DNA from: Longitalea luteola
GTDB taxonomy: Bacteria; Bacteroidota; Bacteroidia; Chitinophagales; Chitinophagaceae
Reading direction: 5' to 3'
Assembly: GCF_017356035.1 (NCBI RefSeq)
Contig: NZ_JAFIQX010000015.1
Span: forward strand, 62,001-126,000
DNA length: 64,000 nucleotides
Positions 35,816-46,117 of this stretch are shown here, one piece after another. The notes under the pieces are model-generated. The model was not told the origin of the DNA. It ran no database searches and saw only the letters and a program-made list of their open reading frames with translations. The translations under genes were made by a program, and so were the position numbers. The first letter of the stretch is position 1. Each line of letters starts with the position of its first letter.

Positions 35816-38446
35816 TTATTCGTAATCTATCTCGATCACCCGTACGCCATAAGCCGGTATATGAACCTGCCAGTTATTGCCAACGTTCAACACCTGCGGT
35901 TTACCAGTAGTATCTTTGCTTACAACTTTCTTCGCCGTGATCGTTTTATTATTGATCACTTTGCTATAATCTATTGTCAGGGACGTTTGCAATGGCTCAT
36001 CGTCGTTGTTCAATAACAGCAGCCAAAGCTTTTTCCGGTCGCTATTAATAGCGGCAAAATGATCGAGGTAAGCGCTTGATGCAGTTAACAGCCCGCGTTG
36101 CAGGTATAAGTTTGCAGTGTTACCAAATACAGTGCCGGCAGCAAACGCATAAGTTTGATGAGGCCCTACTTTGGGCGTGATAAAACCACGAGGAAAACTG
36201 ACCTTACCTGCTGTGCGCAGCGATACTTCCGACAACAGGTAATCGGTGATCCAGCCGATCTGCCACCAGGCATGATGCGGGTAAGGACCGGCGCCGTTAT
36301 CCATTACATCCCAGTAATAGGAAGCCACGCTGGTTTTCGGATCAACAAAAGCATCACGACCCAGGGCAGCCGCTCTTGCCATAGTTAGGAAGAGCGAATC
36401 CTGCGTGAGCGAGTACATTCTTATAAACAACCCAGCATGACTTGCCAGCAGGATCGGACCGCGATGATTGGCAGAACCCATGCTGCCGCCATGTTCAAAA
36501 CTCAATCCCACCTGACTGATCTCCCAGTCGTGCCTTACTTTTCCTTTTACGAGTTTAACTTCCCGGGTAGGTATGGGATGGGTGTAAACAGATGTTGTGT
36601 ACAACTTTGCTGTGTGCACAGCCGCCTGCAGGTATTTTTTTTCTTTTGTTATTTCATACAGGTCGAGTAATGCCTGTGCACTTTGGCCGGTGGCAAAATC
36701 AGGTGCAAACCGCGTGTCGCCACATACACCGGTAAAATGGCCTTTGTTAACTGCATGGGTAATGTACCAGTCGGCCCCCTTGCGGGCTGCTGTCAAATAC
36801 TTTTTATCATGCAATAATTTATAAGCGATCACCAGTCCATAAAAAGTAGGCCGCAGGTCTTCGATATCGGTAAATAACGGTTTTTGCGTTTCGTGGTCAT
36901 AGGCTACGGCCCATTGGCCGTTTGCGTTCATCCAGGCCAGCAGTTTATCGGCGGCCAGCTGCAATTCTTTTTTCAGGGCGCTGTCATGCGGATTGAACAA
37001 AAGCACATTGCCGATATCCATCAGCATGTAATAGGTGGTTCCAATGGGTTCCACATAAGGGCCCCACTCTTCTGTGAACTTTTTACTTTGGGTAAGATAG
37101 TATTGCCCCGCGGCAGCTCCATGAAAGAAACCGGCCGTTGTATCCTGTTGGGCTAATTTGAAGTTGCGTACATAAGGCAGGCGGGTTTGCTTCAATATGC
37201 TGTCATGAGTAATGTTTGCGAGCATCCACATAGCGCCATAATCGGCGTTTTTGACGGCGTCTTTCTGTGCACCATATACGCCGCCTAGATATTGCTGGGC
37301 GCCGATGGCTAATCCGCGGTATTGTTCCACTTTCCATTTAGAGGTACTGTCGTCTACAACGTACTGTTGCATGGCCAGGATGCGATCAGTCAGCGACTGG
37401 CTGGTTTGCTTCAGGGCCAGAAAATCTTTCAGGTGGTAAATATCGTTCACAGCATGTTTATACACCGTATACCAATCCGCCGCCTGAACGCAATACCGGA
37501 AATTGAATTGAACACTATCCCCTTTCTGGAGGAAAGACCCTTTTTGGCCTAGCACCGGGTGCCAGGCAACCGGAGTTAACCGGGCGCGGCGGTCCATAAC
37601 AGACAGGCCAAGGTGCCAGTCGGCCTGGGTTTTATTATCTTTTGCCCAGGGATCACGGCTGGTTCCCGGCGCCGGTATCACGGCTATCGTTATGCCTTTT
37701 TTATTGGAAACCAGGGGTGATAAAGTAGCGGCAGTTCTATCATGCGTTACTACCGGTTTGGCGGGAATACCCTGGCCGTAAGCATAGGCTTTGATAAAAT
37801 CGTTTTGTATAGCATTTCCCTGGAAATGGCCGGGCACCATACCCCAGGACAACTCACCGTTGGGAACAATAGCCAGCGAAGGCGAGGCAATGGAATAATA
37901 GCCGTCCTGTTTAGCGGTCAATGTAATTTGAACCAGGATATCTGTTTCATAACGGGCATCCATTTGCCACACCGCTTTGATGACAGCCTGTTTTTCTTCC
38001 TGGGTGAATTGAACAATGCTGTCTGCAGCAGTCACCTGCGCCGGGTAAAAAGCGATGGCTTCGCCGGCGGTATTCATTGCTACGGGTTGAACCGCTTCCT
38101 TCCATACAGGAATAATGTAACGGTATTGCGGTTCGGGAAATACCGGCGGCTGTCGCTGTTCATTGTAAATGGTTAACGGTGTTGTATCGGGCTTTTGTGC
38201 AGCATACAGTACCGTGTATTCACCGCTTGTTCCGGCCACCGGGATCCATTCATTGTTCCTGCGTACAGATAATTGTTTCAACTGCCAGCCACCGGCTTGT
38301 TTATGCCAGGATAATTGTAGCCGGCCCGATCTCAACTGGATGGTATTGGATGCAGCTGCTTGCGCCTGCATGCTGCATGGCATCAGCAAAGCGCAGCCGA
38401 TAATAAACACCCAGGCGGTAATACTATGTTTTTTGTGAGTTCGCAT
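35816..38446 (-). CDS. Secreted 876-aa protein, unknown family, paralogue C
   Basis: Signal peptide ends CSMQAQ. Beta-rich first 330 residues, then helical repeats (ALLDLYEITKEKKYLQAAVHTAKLY). The core at about 640-818 shares I-S-Q-V-G-L-S-F-E, R-A-A-A-L-G-R, W-I-T-D-Y-L-L-S-E-V-S-L-R-T-A-G-K-V-S-F-P-R-G and L-Q-R-G-L-L with paralogues A and B. It lacks the N-terminal binding module of B. His, Tyr and Trp residues cluster in the core (Y-Y-W-D-V-M, P-H-H-A-W-W), as in carbohydrate active sites. Starts 13 bp after the symporter stop, so it is the next gene of the same operon. Confidence 0.75.
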   Translation of the reverse strand: MRTHKKHSITAWVFIIGCALLMPCSMQAQAAASNTIQLRSGRLQLSWHKQAGGWQLKQLSVRRNNEWIPVAGTSGEYTVLYAAQKPDTTPLTIYNEQRQPPVFPEPQYRYIIPVWKEAVQPVAMNTAGEAIAFYPAQVTAADSIVQFTQEEKQAVIKAVWQMDARYETDILVQITLTAKQDGYYSIASPSLAIVPNGELSWGMVPGHFQGNAIQNDFIKAYAYGQGIPAKPVVTHDRTAATLSPLVSNKKGITIAVIPAPGTSRDPWAKDNKTQADWHLGLSVMDRRARLTPVAWHPVLGQKGSFLQKGDSVQFNFRYCVQAADWYTVYKHAVNDIYHLKDFLALKQTSQSLTDRILAMQQYVVDDSTSKWKVEQYRGLAIGAQQYLGGVYGAQKDAVKNADYGAMWMLANITHDSILKQTRLPYVRNFKLAQQDTTAGFFHGAAAGQYYLTQSKKFTEEWGPYVEPIGTTYYMLMDIGNVLLFNPHDSALKKELQLAADKLLAWMNANGQWAVAYDHETQKPLFTDIEDLRPTFYGLVIAYKLLHDKKYLTAARKGADWYITHAVNKGHFTGVCGDTRFAPDFATGQSAQALLDLYEITKEKKYLQAAVHTAKLYTTSVYTHPIPTREVKLVKGKVRHDWEISQVGLSFEHGGSMGSANHRGPILLASHAGLFIRMYSLTQDSLFLTMARAAALGRDAFVDPKTSVASYYWDVMDNGAGPYPHHAWWQIGWITDYLLSEVSLRTAGKVSFPRGFITPKVGPHQTYAFAAGTVFGNTANLYLQRGLLTASSAYLDHFAAINSDRKKLWLLLLNNDDEPLQTSLTIDYSKVINNKTITAKKVVSKDTTGKPQVLNVGNNWQVHIPAYGVRVIEIDYE

Positions 38447-38459
38447 TGTAAAATATTGT

Positions 38460-40181
38460 TCAAACGTCTTCCACCATTGCAGGCGTTTTAGTCAGATTGG
38501 TTTCCGGCATCATTTTCAATTTATTCGATGCCCTGAACGGGATCAGCGCAGAAACCAGGATAACCGCGGCTATGACCATCACGATCTTTCCGCCCGATGC
38601 CGTCAACACACTCAGCACAAACAATAACAGGGCAATAAAGGCCAGTGAAAATGCGATCACGCGCAAACCGAACCTGTTCTGCCGTTTGATCTTTTTTTCT
38701 TCTTCAACGCCAGCCTGCAAAGCTTCCTGTTTTCGCTGGGCGCGTTGTTGTTTAAAACGCAGATACTGATCGGAAGTGATCCCCCTGTACCAGGCATACC
38801 ATTCATACAATGCCAGCATAACAAAGGGCAGCCCCACCCCTATCAGCATTTCTGCTCCGCGGCTTAATTTAGATCCGATGGTAAGCGGCAGCAACATTTT
38901 AAATACCAGGTTCACGGCCAGTGACAGCAGTGTTACCAACATGGTGGTTTTGCCCGACAGTCTTTTCGAAAACAAGGCCCAGATCGGCGGCGCCAACAAC
39001 GGACCGCCGGTTACAGCGCCAATGCTTAAAGTAAATTCAACAATACCACCGATGTAAGGAACGATCAATGCAATGCCGATCATGCCCAGCCCAAAGAACC
39101 ACGAAGAGATCCGCGCTACGCGTATCAGTTTCCTGTCTGATGCATTGGGGTTGATATTGGTCTTGTAAATATCATTGGTAAAAACCGCCGACACCACGTT
39201 CAGCGCCGTATTGGCGGAGGCAGAAGTAGAGAAATACATGCCGGTAAGGATCAATCCCATTAACCCGGCGGGCAATACATGCTTACAGATCATCAGATAA
39301 GCATTCTCCGTATCGAGCCCGGTTAAAGACGGATTAATGGTCTTGTACACCATCGGCGGCAGCATCCATAAGATCGGACTGATGATATACAATCCGGCAA
39401 AGAGATAGGCCACTTTGGAGGCAGACTTTGGGGTATCAACGCTGGTATAGCGTTGAACAAATGTCCAGTTGCCGCCAATATAAAAGATATGATAGAGCGC
39501 AAAGGCCAGGATAAAACCCCAGGTATATTCGCCATTCACGATATTGAAAAAATCAGCGGGCGCCTGTTGCAAAAAACTTTCCACGCCATTGGTTGCCTCA
39601 AATGCCAGGGGTATAATGATGAGAATAGCCGCGGTAAGAATAACGAACTGCAGGATGTCGGTAACCATCACGGCCCATAAACCACCCACTGCCGTATAGG
39701 CGATCATAAACAATCCAAGCACAACGGTTGCCGGTATCAATGGAAATCCCAACGATGAGGCTACGAGCTTCGACACAGAATACAATACCGAGCCTTTGAT
39801 AAACAGGGACACCAGCATGAAGATATAGATATACGTCTTCTGCACCTTCTCGCCCAGGCGCTCCCTAATAAATTCAGCAGCGGTAAGATTGCCGGTAGCT
39901 TTCCATTTAGGCGCCAGGTACAGACCGGTGATCAAACCTCCGATACACATCGTCCATTGAATGGTAATAGCCACCCAGCCATGCTGATAGGCAATAGATC
40001 CCCAGGCCACAAAAGTTCCGGCAGAAAAAAAGCTCATGAAAAGCGAGAGCCCGCCAATGAACCAGGGCACGGCTTCGCCACCGGCAAAAAATGACTTCAG
40101 GTTCCTGCCCGTTCGCGCAAACAGAAAACCGATCAGCATGATAAAGACCGAGAAAACAATGATGACAGTGGTATCTACCAT
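38460..40181 (-). CDS. Sodium:solute symporter (SSS family)
   Basis: 573 residues with about 13-14 membrane segments. The start (I-M-L-I-G-F-L-F-A-R-T-G-R-N-L-K-S-F-F-A-G-G) and the motif F-M-S-F-F-S-A-G-T-F-V-A-W-G-S-I-A are typical of SSS transporters of the SGLT type. It would bring the mono- or disaccharide released in the periplasm through the inner membrane with sodium. A basic linker (QQRAQRKQEALQAGVEEEKKIKRQ, split by the loop between the last helices) lies near residue 480. Third position after SusC/D and DUF5017 fits a transport role in the locus. Confidence 0.9.
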   Translation of the reverse strand: MVDTTVIIVFSVFIMLIGFLFARTGRNLKSFFAGGEAVPWFIGGLSLFMSFFSAGTFVAWGSIAYQHGWVAITIQWTMCIGGLITGLYLAPKWKATGNLTAAEFIRERLGEKVQKTYIYIFMLVSLFIKGSVLYSVSKLVASSLGFPLIPATVVLGLFMIAYTAVGGLWAVMVTDILQFVILTAAILIIIPLAFEATNGVESFLQQAPADFFNIVNGEYTWGFILAFALYHIFYIGGNWTFVQRYTSVDTPKSASKVAYLFAGLYIISPILWMLPPMVYKTINPSLTGLDTENAYLMICKHVLPAGLMGLILTGMYFSTSASANTALNVVSAVFTNDIYKTNINPNASDRKLIRVARISSWFFGLGMIGIALIVPYIGGIVEFTLSIGAVTGGPLLAPPIWALFSKRLSGKTTMLVTLLSLAVNLVFKMLLPLTIGSKLSRGAEMLIGVGLPFVMLALYEWYAWYRGITSDQYLRFKQQRAQRKQEALQAGVEEEKKIKRQNRFGLRVIAFSLAFIALLLFVLSVLTASGGKIVMVIAAVILVSALIPFRASNKLKMMPETNLTKTPAMVEDV

Positions 40182-40186
40182 AGAAC

Positions 40187-40252
40187 AATGTGCTAATGTG
40201 ATAATTTGCTAATGTGCTAATTGTAATGTGATAATTCGATAATGTGATAATG
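40187..40252. repeat. AATGTGATAAT/AATGTGCTAAT short repeats
   Basis: About six imperfect 8-11-bp units (AATGTGCTAATGTGATAATT and variants) directly upstream of the symporter start. Same kind of simple, AT-rich gene-boundary repeat as in two other spacers, but with a different unit. Confidence 0.65.
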
Positions 40253-40302
40253 ATATACAGTTCCGGTAAGTAACGTGACTGCAAAGCAACCTGTGATCTG
40301 GC

Positions 40303-41193
40303 TTATGGTGTTATCGTTAATGTAATTTCTTTCACTACGCGTTCTACATTTTCGTAAGAGGCATTGGTAGCTTCAAATACCGCCTTGTAAGTGCCGGGCT
40401 TGGTATACACGCCCGTAGCTACATATTTGTTCAAATTAACAGTTATATTTTTAATGGGTATCCCCCTGTCGGGCGTAACGGCCGTCGGGTTGAAACTTTT
40501 GGTTATTATCCAGTCGTCGTCGAGGGCATCGGCGGTGCCCCGCATCAACAGTTGGGCAGTGGTAATGGACCATACAGCGGCGGGGTTTTTGAAATCGACT
40601 GCTTTCCAGCCGGCAGTTGACATAGTGGCCATTGAGGTAACGGTTCCATCGGCGGCCTGGTTATCGGCATTGAAAGTGCGCACCACCCAGCGGTTCTGGG
40701 TTTTCATGGTGTTGGTCACATAACGGAATGCCAGCGTTACCGCTTTGTTACCAGCGGTAAATTCCGACATATCCAGGGTGCCTGATGGCGTTTGATCAGC
40801 GCCTGACGACAAAACCGCCCGGTTGGTTATGTCTGTCCAGGTAGCTTTTTTAACGTTGGTGGTGTCATAAATTCCATTGAAATCATTTGATACCAGCACC
40901 GATAAATTATTCTCAACAGTACCAAACTGCTGAAAGGTATTGAATTTGATCAGCAGTTTGTTCCCTGTTGTGAACAGGCGGTCTTTATATTCATACACAC
41001 GGCCGGGTGTGCCGGGCCAGAACACGATGTTCTGGGGAGTACCGGCAAACTCAAAGATTATGGTATCGCCTACTTTATAAGTGTCGGAAGCGGTATATAC
41101 GTCAAAGGCGGGCGCCTCCACACCATCTCTTTTTGTACAGGACAAAATTGCTAGGCACAGCATAATAGGTATAATATATCTGGTTGTAAGCAT
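40303..41193 (-). CDS. DUF5017 surface glycan-binding lipoprotein
   Basis: 296 residues, lipoprotein signal (MLTTRYIIPIMLCLAILSC, Cys19). The mature N-terminus (A-F-D-V-Y-T-A-S-D-T-Y-K-V-G-D-T-I-I-F-E-F-A-G) and Y-E-Y-K-D-R are the DUF5017 pattern: a PKD-like domain followed by a choice-of-anchor sandwich. Such proteins are encoded right after SusD and are thought to hold polysaccharide at the surface. 20-bp gap to SusD. Confidence 0.85.
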   Translation of the reverse strand: MLTTRYIIPIMLCLAILSCTKRDGVEAPAFDVYTASDTYKVGDTIIFEFAGTPQNIVFWPGTPGRVYEYKDRLFTTGNKLLIKFNTFQQFGTVENNLSVLVSNDFNGIYDTTNVKKATWTDITNRAVLSSGADQTPSGTLDMSEFTAGNKAVTLAFRYVTNTMKTQNRWVVRTFNADNQAADGTVTSMATMSTAGWKAVDFKNPAAVWSITTAQLLMRGTADALDDDWIITKSFNPTAVTPDRGIPIKNITVNLNKYVATGVYTKPGTYKAVFEATNASYENVERVVKEITLTITP

Positions 41194-41212
41194 GGCTTAA
41201 GATTAAAGGTTA

Positions 41213-42811
41213 TTACCATCCGGGATTTTGTGAGATGTAAGGATTCACAGAAATTTCACTGTTCGGAATGGGAAACAATACGCTTCTGGCAGTCACCCGG
41301 CCTGCCTGGGCAATGGCAGGGCCCGACAAGCTCGATGGCATGGTGGCCTGGTAGTCGGCCACCAGTTGCTGCATCGTGGTAACGTACATCCCCCATCGAA
41401 CAAGATCATGTTTACGAAGGCCTTCAAAAGCCAGCTCACGGTATCTTTCATTTTTTATTGCTTCCAGGAAATCTACTTCCGACAATCCCGCTGGCAGATC
41501 AGCATATGCATCCGGTGCGCCCACGGGTTTCTGATAAGCCCGCCGGCGTACCATATTCACCGCCTCATAAGCCGCGGCGGTAGGTCCGTTCAGGTGGTTC
41601 TCCGCTTCTGCAAACATCAAAAGCACATCTGAATACCGCAGCATCGGGAAATTGATCGGGGTATAATCCTGGCTTTTGGGTTTGAATAATTCATATTCTC
41701 TTCTCCATTTACCGGCGCTTCTTTCATACAGTTGGGTGGCCGTCCAGTTGGTTCTGGTTACCGGCGCAGCGGTGCCTGTTCCGTTGGCCACAAAACGATA
41801 AGGCGCAATGGTCCAGTCACGGCGTACATCACCGCTGTCATAGGCCCTATACAGTTTCGCTGTGGCGTGCACGTGGTCGTAGCCATACCCGGTATCAACA
41901 TTCGGACATAGGACTCCCATCCAGGAACCCAGGAAACCGCCTTCGCGGATCTGCTCCAGGTTGTTGCCATAGTATTCTACTTCCCACAAACATTCTTTGA
42001 TATCATACTTATCCTGCGCATGATTGATGAAGATCTGCTGAAAGCTGTTGTTCAACGCATGTTCGTTCGATTGCATCACTTTGGCCGCATAAGTACGTGC
42101 ATCCTGGTATTTCGACGCATCATTCAAAGGATGACCTGCCATAGTGAGATACACCCTCGCTAAAATTCCCTGTACCGCTGTTTTACTGATGCGGCCGTTG
42201 TAGCCATAGCTGGAAATATCCTTCACCAGCCCTTCCGCCTCCAGCATATCCTGGATGATCTGTGCATAAACCTCTTCAATGGGTGAACGCGGTAATGGCG
42301 GTTCTGTCGGCGATTCCATGGGCTTCGTACGCAAGGGTACAGCGCCAAAATTATCAACGAGCACAAAATAATAGAACCCCCGTAGGAACAGGGCCTGCCC
42401 TTTCACTTCGTTGCGGGCAGAATCACTTACTTCTGCTTTATCCAGATTAGCCAGTAACATGTTGGCACGTTCTATACCGGCGTACAGGGCTTCCCAGCAC
42501 CTGTTCAATTCGAGCATGGAAGCGTCGATGGTATTCGACATATAACCAGTTGTTTGTCCTTTCAGAAAGAATTCATCACTGAAAGCCAGGTACCCATACA
42601 GGGCAGAACCATATACGCGGCGATCGCCAAGCCGGTCGTACACCGCCGACAACGCCCTGTCAAGATCCCTTTGTGTTTTATAATAATTTTCCGGCGTAAC
42701 GGAATCCGTTGGTTTGGTATCGAGGAATTTTTTGCAACTGTTCAACCCCGCTACCATAAACATCACTACAACGAGCCAGGTTAAATAATTTTTTACGTTT
42801 CCTTTTTGCAT
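41213..42811 (-). CDS. SusD/RagB-family glycan-binding lipoprotein
   Basis: 532 residues. Lipoprotein signal with S-C at Cys26, then K-K-F-L-D-T-K-P-T-D-S-V-T-P-E-N-Y-Y, the classic SusD opening. TPR-like helices follow (QALFLRGFYYFVLVDNFGAV; KNERYRELAFEGLRKHDLVR), ending in the usual P-I-P-N-S-E-I-x-x-N-P. It caps the SusC barrel and helps load oligosaccharide. 19-bp gap to SusC, the normal coupled arrangement. Confidence 0.96.
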   Translation of the reverse strand: MQKGNVKNYLTWLVVVMFMVAGLNSCKKFLDTKPTDSVTPENYYKTQRDLDRALSAVYDRLGDRRVYGSALYGYLAFSDEFFLKGQTTGYMSNTIDASMLELNRCWEALYAGIERANMLLANLDKAEVSDSARNEVKGQALFLRGFYYFVLVDNFGAVPLRTKPMESPTEPPLPRSPIEEVYAQIIQDMLEAEGLVKDISSYGYNGRISKTAVQGILARVYLTMAGHPLNDASKYQDARTYAAKVMQSNEHALNNSFQQIFINHAQDKYDIKECLWEVEYYGNNLEQIREGGFLGSWMGVLCPNVDTGYGYDHVHATAKLYRAYDSGDVRRDWTIAPYRFVANGTGTAAPVTRTNWTATQLYERSAGKWRREYELFKPKSQDYTPINFPMLRYSDVLLMFAEAENHLNGPTAAAYEAVNMVRRRAYQKPVGAPDAYADLPAGLSEVDFLEAIKNERYRELAFEGLRKHDLVRWGMYVTTMQQLVADYQATMPSSLSGPAIAQAGRVTARSVLFPIPNSEISVNPYISQNPGW

Positions 42812-42830
42812 GTACGAGCAAGTTTAATCG

Positions 42831-45800
42831 TTAGAAGGTTACATTTAATCCCAAAGTAAGCGTTCTGGCTTTTGGATAAGCCGACCAGTCGAAACCAGGC
42901 GTTAGCGCGCTGTGCCTTACCGATACTTCCGGATCAACACCCGAGTAGTTCGTCCAGGTAACGAGGTTCTGCGCAGCCGCATACAGCCTTATACTTTTCA
43001 TCTTCAATTTCTTCAGGGTTGCTGCCGGCAGATTGTAGCCCAGCGCCACGGTCTTGAGGCGGAGGAATGAGCCGTCCTCAATGATGCGCGTTGAATATAC
43101 GTTCGGACTGGTAACACCTGCGGCCGGCATAATGGTATTGGTGTTTTCAGGCGTCCACCGGTTCTCGAAAGATTTGAACATGTTCAGGAAGGGCCTGGCT
43201 TCTGCCCCTTCGAATACAATGCGGTTGGCATTCAACACATCATTGCCATACGACCACTGAAAGAAAATGTTCAGGTCGATATTACCATAGCGGAAATTGT
43301 TCGAAAAGCCACCGATATGCACGGGAATGGGATTACCGATGTACGTTTGATCATTCGCATCTACCACTCCGTCGTTATTGACGTCCTGGTATTTGATGTA
43401 ACCAGGTTTTATCAGGGAACGGTCGAGCCCGTTGTTCGGCACATCATCGCGCAATACATAAGTTCCGTTGGGCAACAGGTTGAAATCTTCATACTGGTAC
43501 AGGCCATCGAACAGGTATCCCATGAACAGCGCTACCGGCATGCCGGGCCTGGCCAGGTAGGGCAAGGAGGTATTGAAGTTATCGTTCCAGATCACGCGGG
43601 TGGTAAGACTGGGTTGATCGTAATTCAATTCGAGTATCTTGTTGCGATTGAAGGCAATATTGAAGTTGGTGCTCCAGGTAAATTTCTTATTATCGATATT
43701 CACCGTATTTAAAGTGAACTCTACACCGCGGTTACTTACCTTACCAATGTTCTTGAATCCGGTCAAATACCCGGTTGAAGAAGGCAGCGAAGCATTCAGC
43801 AGCAGGTCGCTGGTCACCTTATAATAGTAATCGGCCGTAAAACTGATGCGGTTATTCAGTAATCCTACATCGAGGCCGATATCTGTTTGGGCCGTACGCT
43901 CCCATTTCAATTCCTTGTTACCCACTTCTACGGGAGCAGAGCCTGGGATATGGGTGTTATTAAAATAATAGCCGGGCGTTGTGTTGCCGCTTCCGTTGGT
44001 GAACCCGGTTTGTCGCAATACACTCAGGTAGGCAAAATCCGATACCCGGTTGTTGCCGGTAACCCCGTAGCTTGCGCGCAGTTTGGCTTCCGAGATCACC
44101 GGAATGCCTTTCATAAAATTTTCTTCATGGATGCGCCACGCTACAGAACCGGAAGGGAAATAACTCCATTTATTGCCGGAGGCGAATTTCGACGAACCGT
44201 CGGCACGGAAAGAAGCAGTGATCAGGTATTTTGAAAACAGCGTATACATGGCGCGCCCCAGAAACGAGGCCACTGCGGCTTCTGATTCAGAGGATGTGTT
44301 CACAACTGGAATTCCTTCGTCGAGCCCACTGATGCCTAAAAATTCGTTGGGCACCAGGTTGGCAGTATAGCCATCGATAACTGTTTTTGTTTTCTGCAGG
44401 GTAAAACCACCTACTACATTCAACAGGTGGTTCTTATTGAAACGGCGGTTCCAGGTAAGTGTGTTTTCATTCAGCCAGCTGCTTACGGTATTGTTATTTA
44501 CAGAACCATTGATGCCGTTGGTGCGGCCATATACGGTTAGCGGGTTGCCGGCCGAGGTTTTCGAATTATTGAAGATCTCGCGGCGTACATCGTTTCGGGT
44601 AATTCCCCCTGTTACACGCAGGGTAAAATTTTTCAGGAATTTATATTCGAGATAGGCATTGCTGAACAGCGCATTGGTAAATGCCTTGTTATAGGCATTT
44701 TGCGCCTGTACAACTGGATTTACGCGCAGGTCCACCGAAGAAGTGATATTGGGATCAAATGCATCATCGGCAAATGTAAGGTCGAAAGCAGAGTCACCGG
44801 TCAACGGGCGATAGCCCCAGGCGCTGTAAAAAGCATAAGAAGAAGCATTGATGCCATTGTCGCCGCCATTCGTAGCTATCTGGCCATTTGCCTGGAGGGA
44901 TGAATAGTTAATATTAACGCCCACTTTCAGTTTTGAACTCACGGTTTGATCGAGCACTACCCTGCCCTGGGCACGCTTGAATCCGCTGTTAAGCAGAATG
45001 CCATCCTGGTCGAGCAAAGAACCGGAAATAGCATACCTGGTCTTATCGGTACCGCCGCTGATGGAGATACTGTGGTTTTGCATGGGCGCCGTGCGGAAGA
45101 TTTTATCCTGCCAGTTCACTCCTACTGCATCCCGGTACGATTCGAGCGTTTTTCCATTTTTCAGGTAGGTTGTGGCAGCCGACGTCGGATTCAACTCGAA
45201 CTGGTATTTTACAAATTCATACGGGCTCATCACTTCCTGCCGGTTTATTTCTTTCTGCCACCCATACCAGCCATTATATGCGACCACCGGCGCCCCGGCC
45301 TTTCCTTTTTTGGTAGTAATGATAACAACGCCATTTGCGCCACGGGCGCCATAAATGGCAGTGGCAGAAGCGTCTTTCAACACTTCTATAGATTCAATTT
45401 CGTCGGGATTGAACATGTTATTATTGGGATCTTCCACCGGGAAACCATCCACCACATATAATGGTGCATTGCTTTGGGTGATAGAATTACCGCCCCTGAT
45501 AACAATAGTGTTTCCCTGGCCCGGCTGGCCGTCAACAGCAGTAACCTGCACACCTGCCACCCGGCCGCCGAGGGCATCTTCAAAAGACGCTACCGGCGCT
45601 TTTTTCATATCTGTCACTCTGACCTGGCCTATAGAACCGGTCAGGTCTTTTTTACGTACGCTACCATAACCGATGACGATCACATCATCGAGGTCTTTCA
45701 GACTTGTCTCCAGTTTTACATTGTAAATGGTGCCGGTAGTATTCAATCGCAGCTGCTTCGGCGTAAAGCCAACGGAGGAAAAAATAAGTACTACCCCTGT

Positions 45801-46046
45801 AGTACTGCTAAGAGAAATACTGTAGTAACCTTCTTCATTAGTGGTGGCAGTGATCGTCTTTCCTTTTACCGTAACTGTGACCCCTTCGAGCGGTTCATTG
45901 TTCAGATCGGTGACTTTACCGGTAATTACTTTGGCTGGAGCAACATTACTGCTGGCGGGAGGTGCATTTTGAGCAGTTGCAGCAGTAGTTAATAGTTGAA
46001 AAGCAGTTACAATCGTAAGGGCAATCGCAGGCAATGTTTTTTTCAT
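42831..46046 (-). CDS. SusC/RagA TonB-linked outer-membrane transporter
   Basis: 1071 residues from ATG 46046, which gives a good signal peptide (MKKTLPAIALTIVTAFQLLT...ATAQ). The frame is open to 46157, but that would read through the two operators at 46118-46148. After the signal: CarboxypepD-reg-like domain (I-T-G-K-V-T-D-L-N-N-E-P-L-E-G-V), TonB-box-like segment D-D-V-I-V-I-G-Y-G-S-V-R-K-K-D-L-T-G-S, plug (Y-V-V-D-G-F-P-V-E-D), 22-strand barrel ending L-T-L-G-L-N-V-T-F. Imports oligosaccharides through the outer membrane with energy from TonB. Head of the operon that runs leftwards to 29988 at least. Confidence 0.96.
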   Translation of the reverse strand: MKKTLPAIALTIVTAFQLLTTAATAQNAPPASSNVAPAKVITGKVTDLNNEPLEGVTVTVKGKTITATTNEEGYYSISLSSTTGVVLIFSSVGFTPKQLRLNTTGTIYNVKLETSLKDLDDVIVIGYGSVRKKDLTGSIGQVRVTDMKKAPVASFEDALGGRVAGVQVTAVDGQPGQGNTIVIRGGNSITQSNAPLYVVDGFPVEDPNNNMFNPDEIESIEVLKDASATAIYGARGANGVVIITTKKGKAGAPVVAYNGWYGWQKEINRQEVMSPYEFVKYQFELNPTSAATTYLKNGKTLESYRDAVGVNWQDKIFRTAPMQNHSISISGGTDKTRYAISGSLLDQDGILLNSGFKRAQGRVVLDQTVSSKLKVGVNINYSSLQANGQIATNGGDNGINASSYAFYSAWGYRPLTGDSAFDLTFADDAFDPNITSSVDLRVNPVVQAQNAYNKAFTNALFSNAYLEYKFLKNFTLRVTGGITRNDVRREIFNNSKTSAGNPLTVYGRTNGINGSVNNNTVSSWLNENTLTWNRRFNKNHLLNVVGGFTLQKTKTVIDGYTANLVPNEFLGISGLDEGIPVVNTSSESEAAVASFLGRAMYTLFSKYLITASFRADGSSKFASGNKWSYFPSGSVAWRIHEENFMKGIPVISEAKLRASYGVTGNNRVSDFAYLSVLRQTGFTNGSGNTTPGYYFNNTHIPGSAPVEVGNKELKWERTAQTDIGLDVGLLNNRISFTADYYYKVTSDLLLNASLPSSTGYLTGFKNIGKVSNRGVEFTLNTVNIDNKKFTWSTNFNIAFNRNKILELNYDQPSLTTRVIWNDNFNTSLPYLARPGMPVALFMGYLFDGLYQYEDFNLLPNGTYVLRDDVPNNGLDRSLIKPGYIKYQDVNNDGVVDANDQTYIGNPIPVHIGGFSNNFRYGNIDLNIFFQWSYGNDVLNANRIVFEGAEARPFLNMFKSFENRWTPENTNTIMPAAGVTSPNVYSTRIIEDGSFLRLKTVALGYNLPAATLKKLKMKSIRLYAAAQNLVTWTNYSGVDPEVSVRHSALTPGFDWSAYPKARTLTLGLNVTF

Positions 46047-46117
46047 ACGGCAATGTTCTATAACAAAAATGCCAAATACATTCAGCAGAACAAAAAAAGT
46101 TGCAATTAATTTATTGT

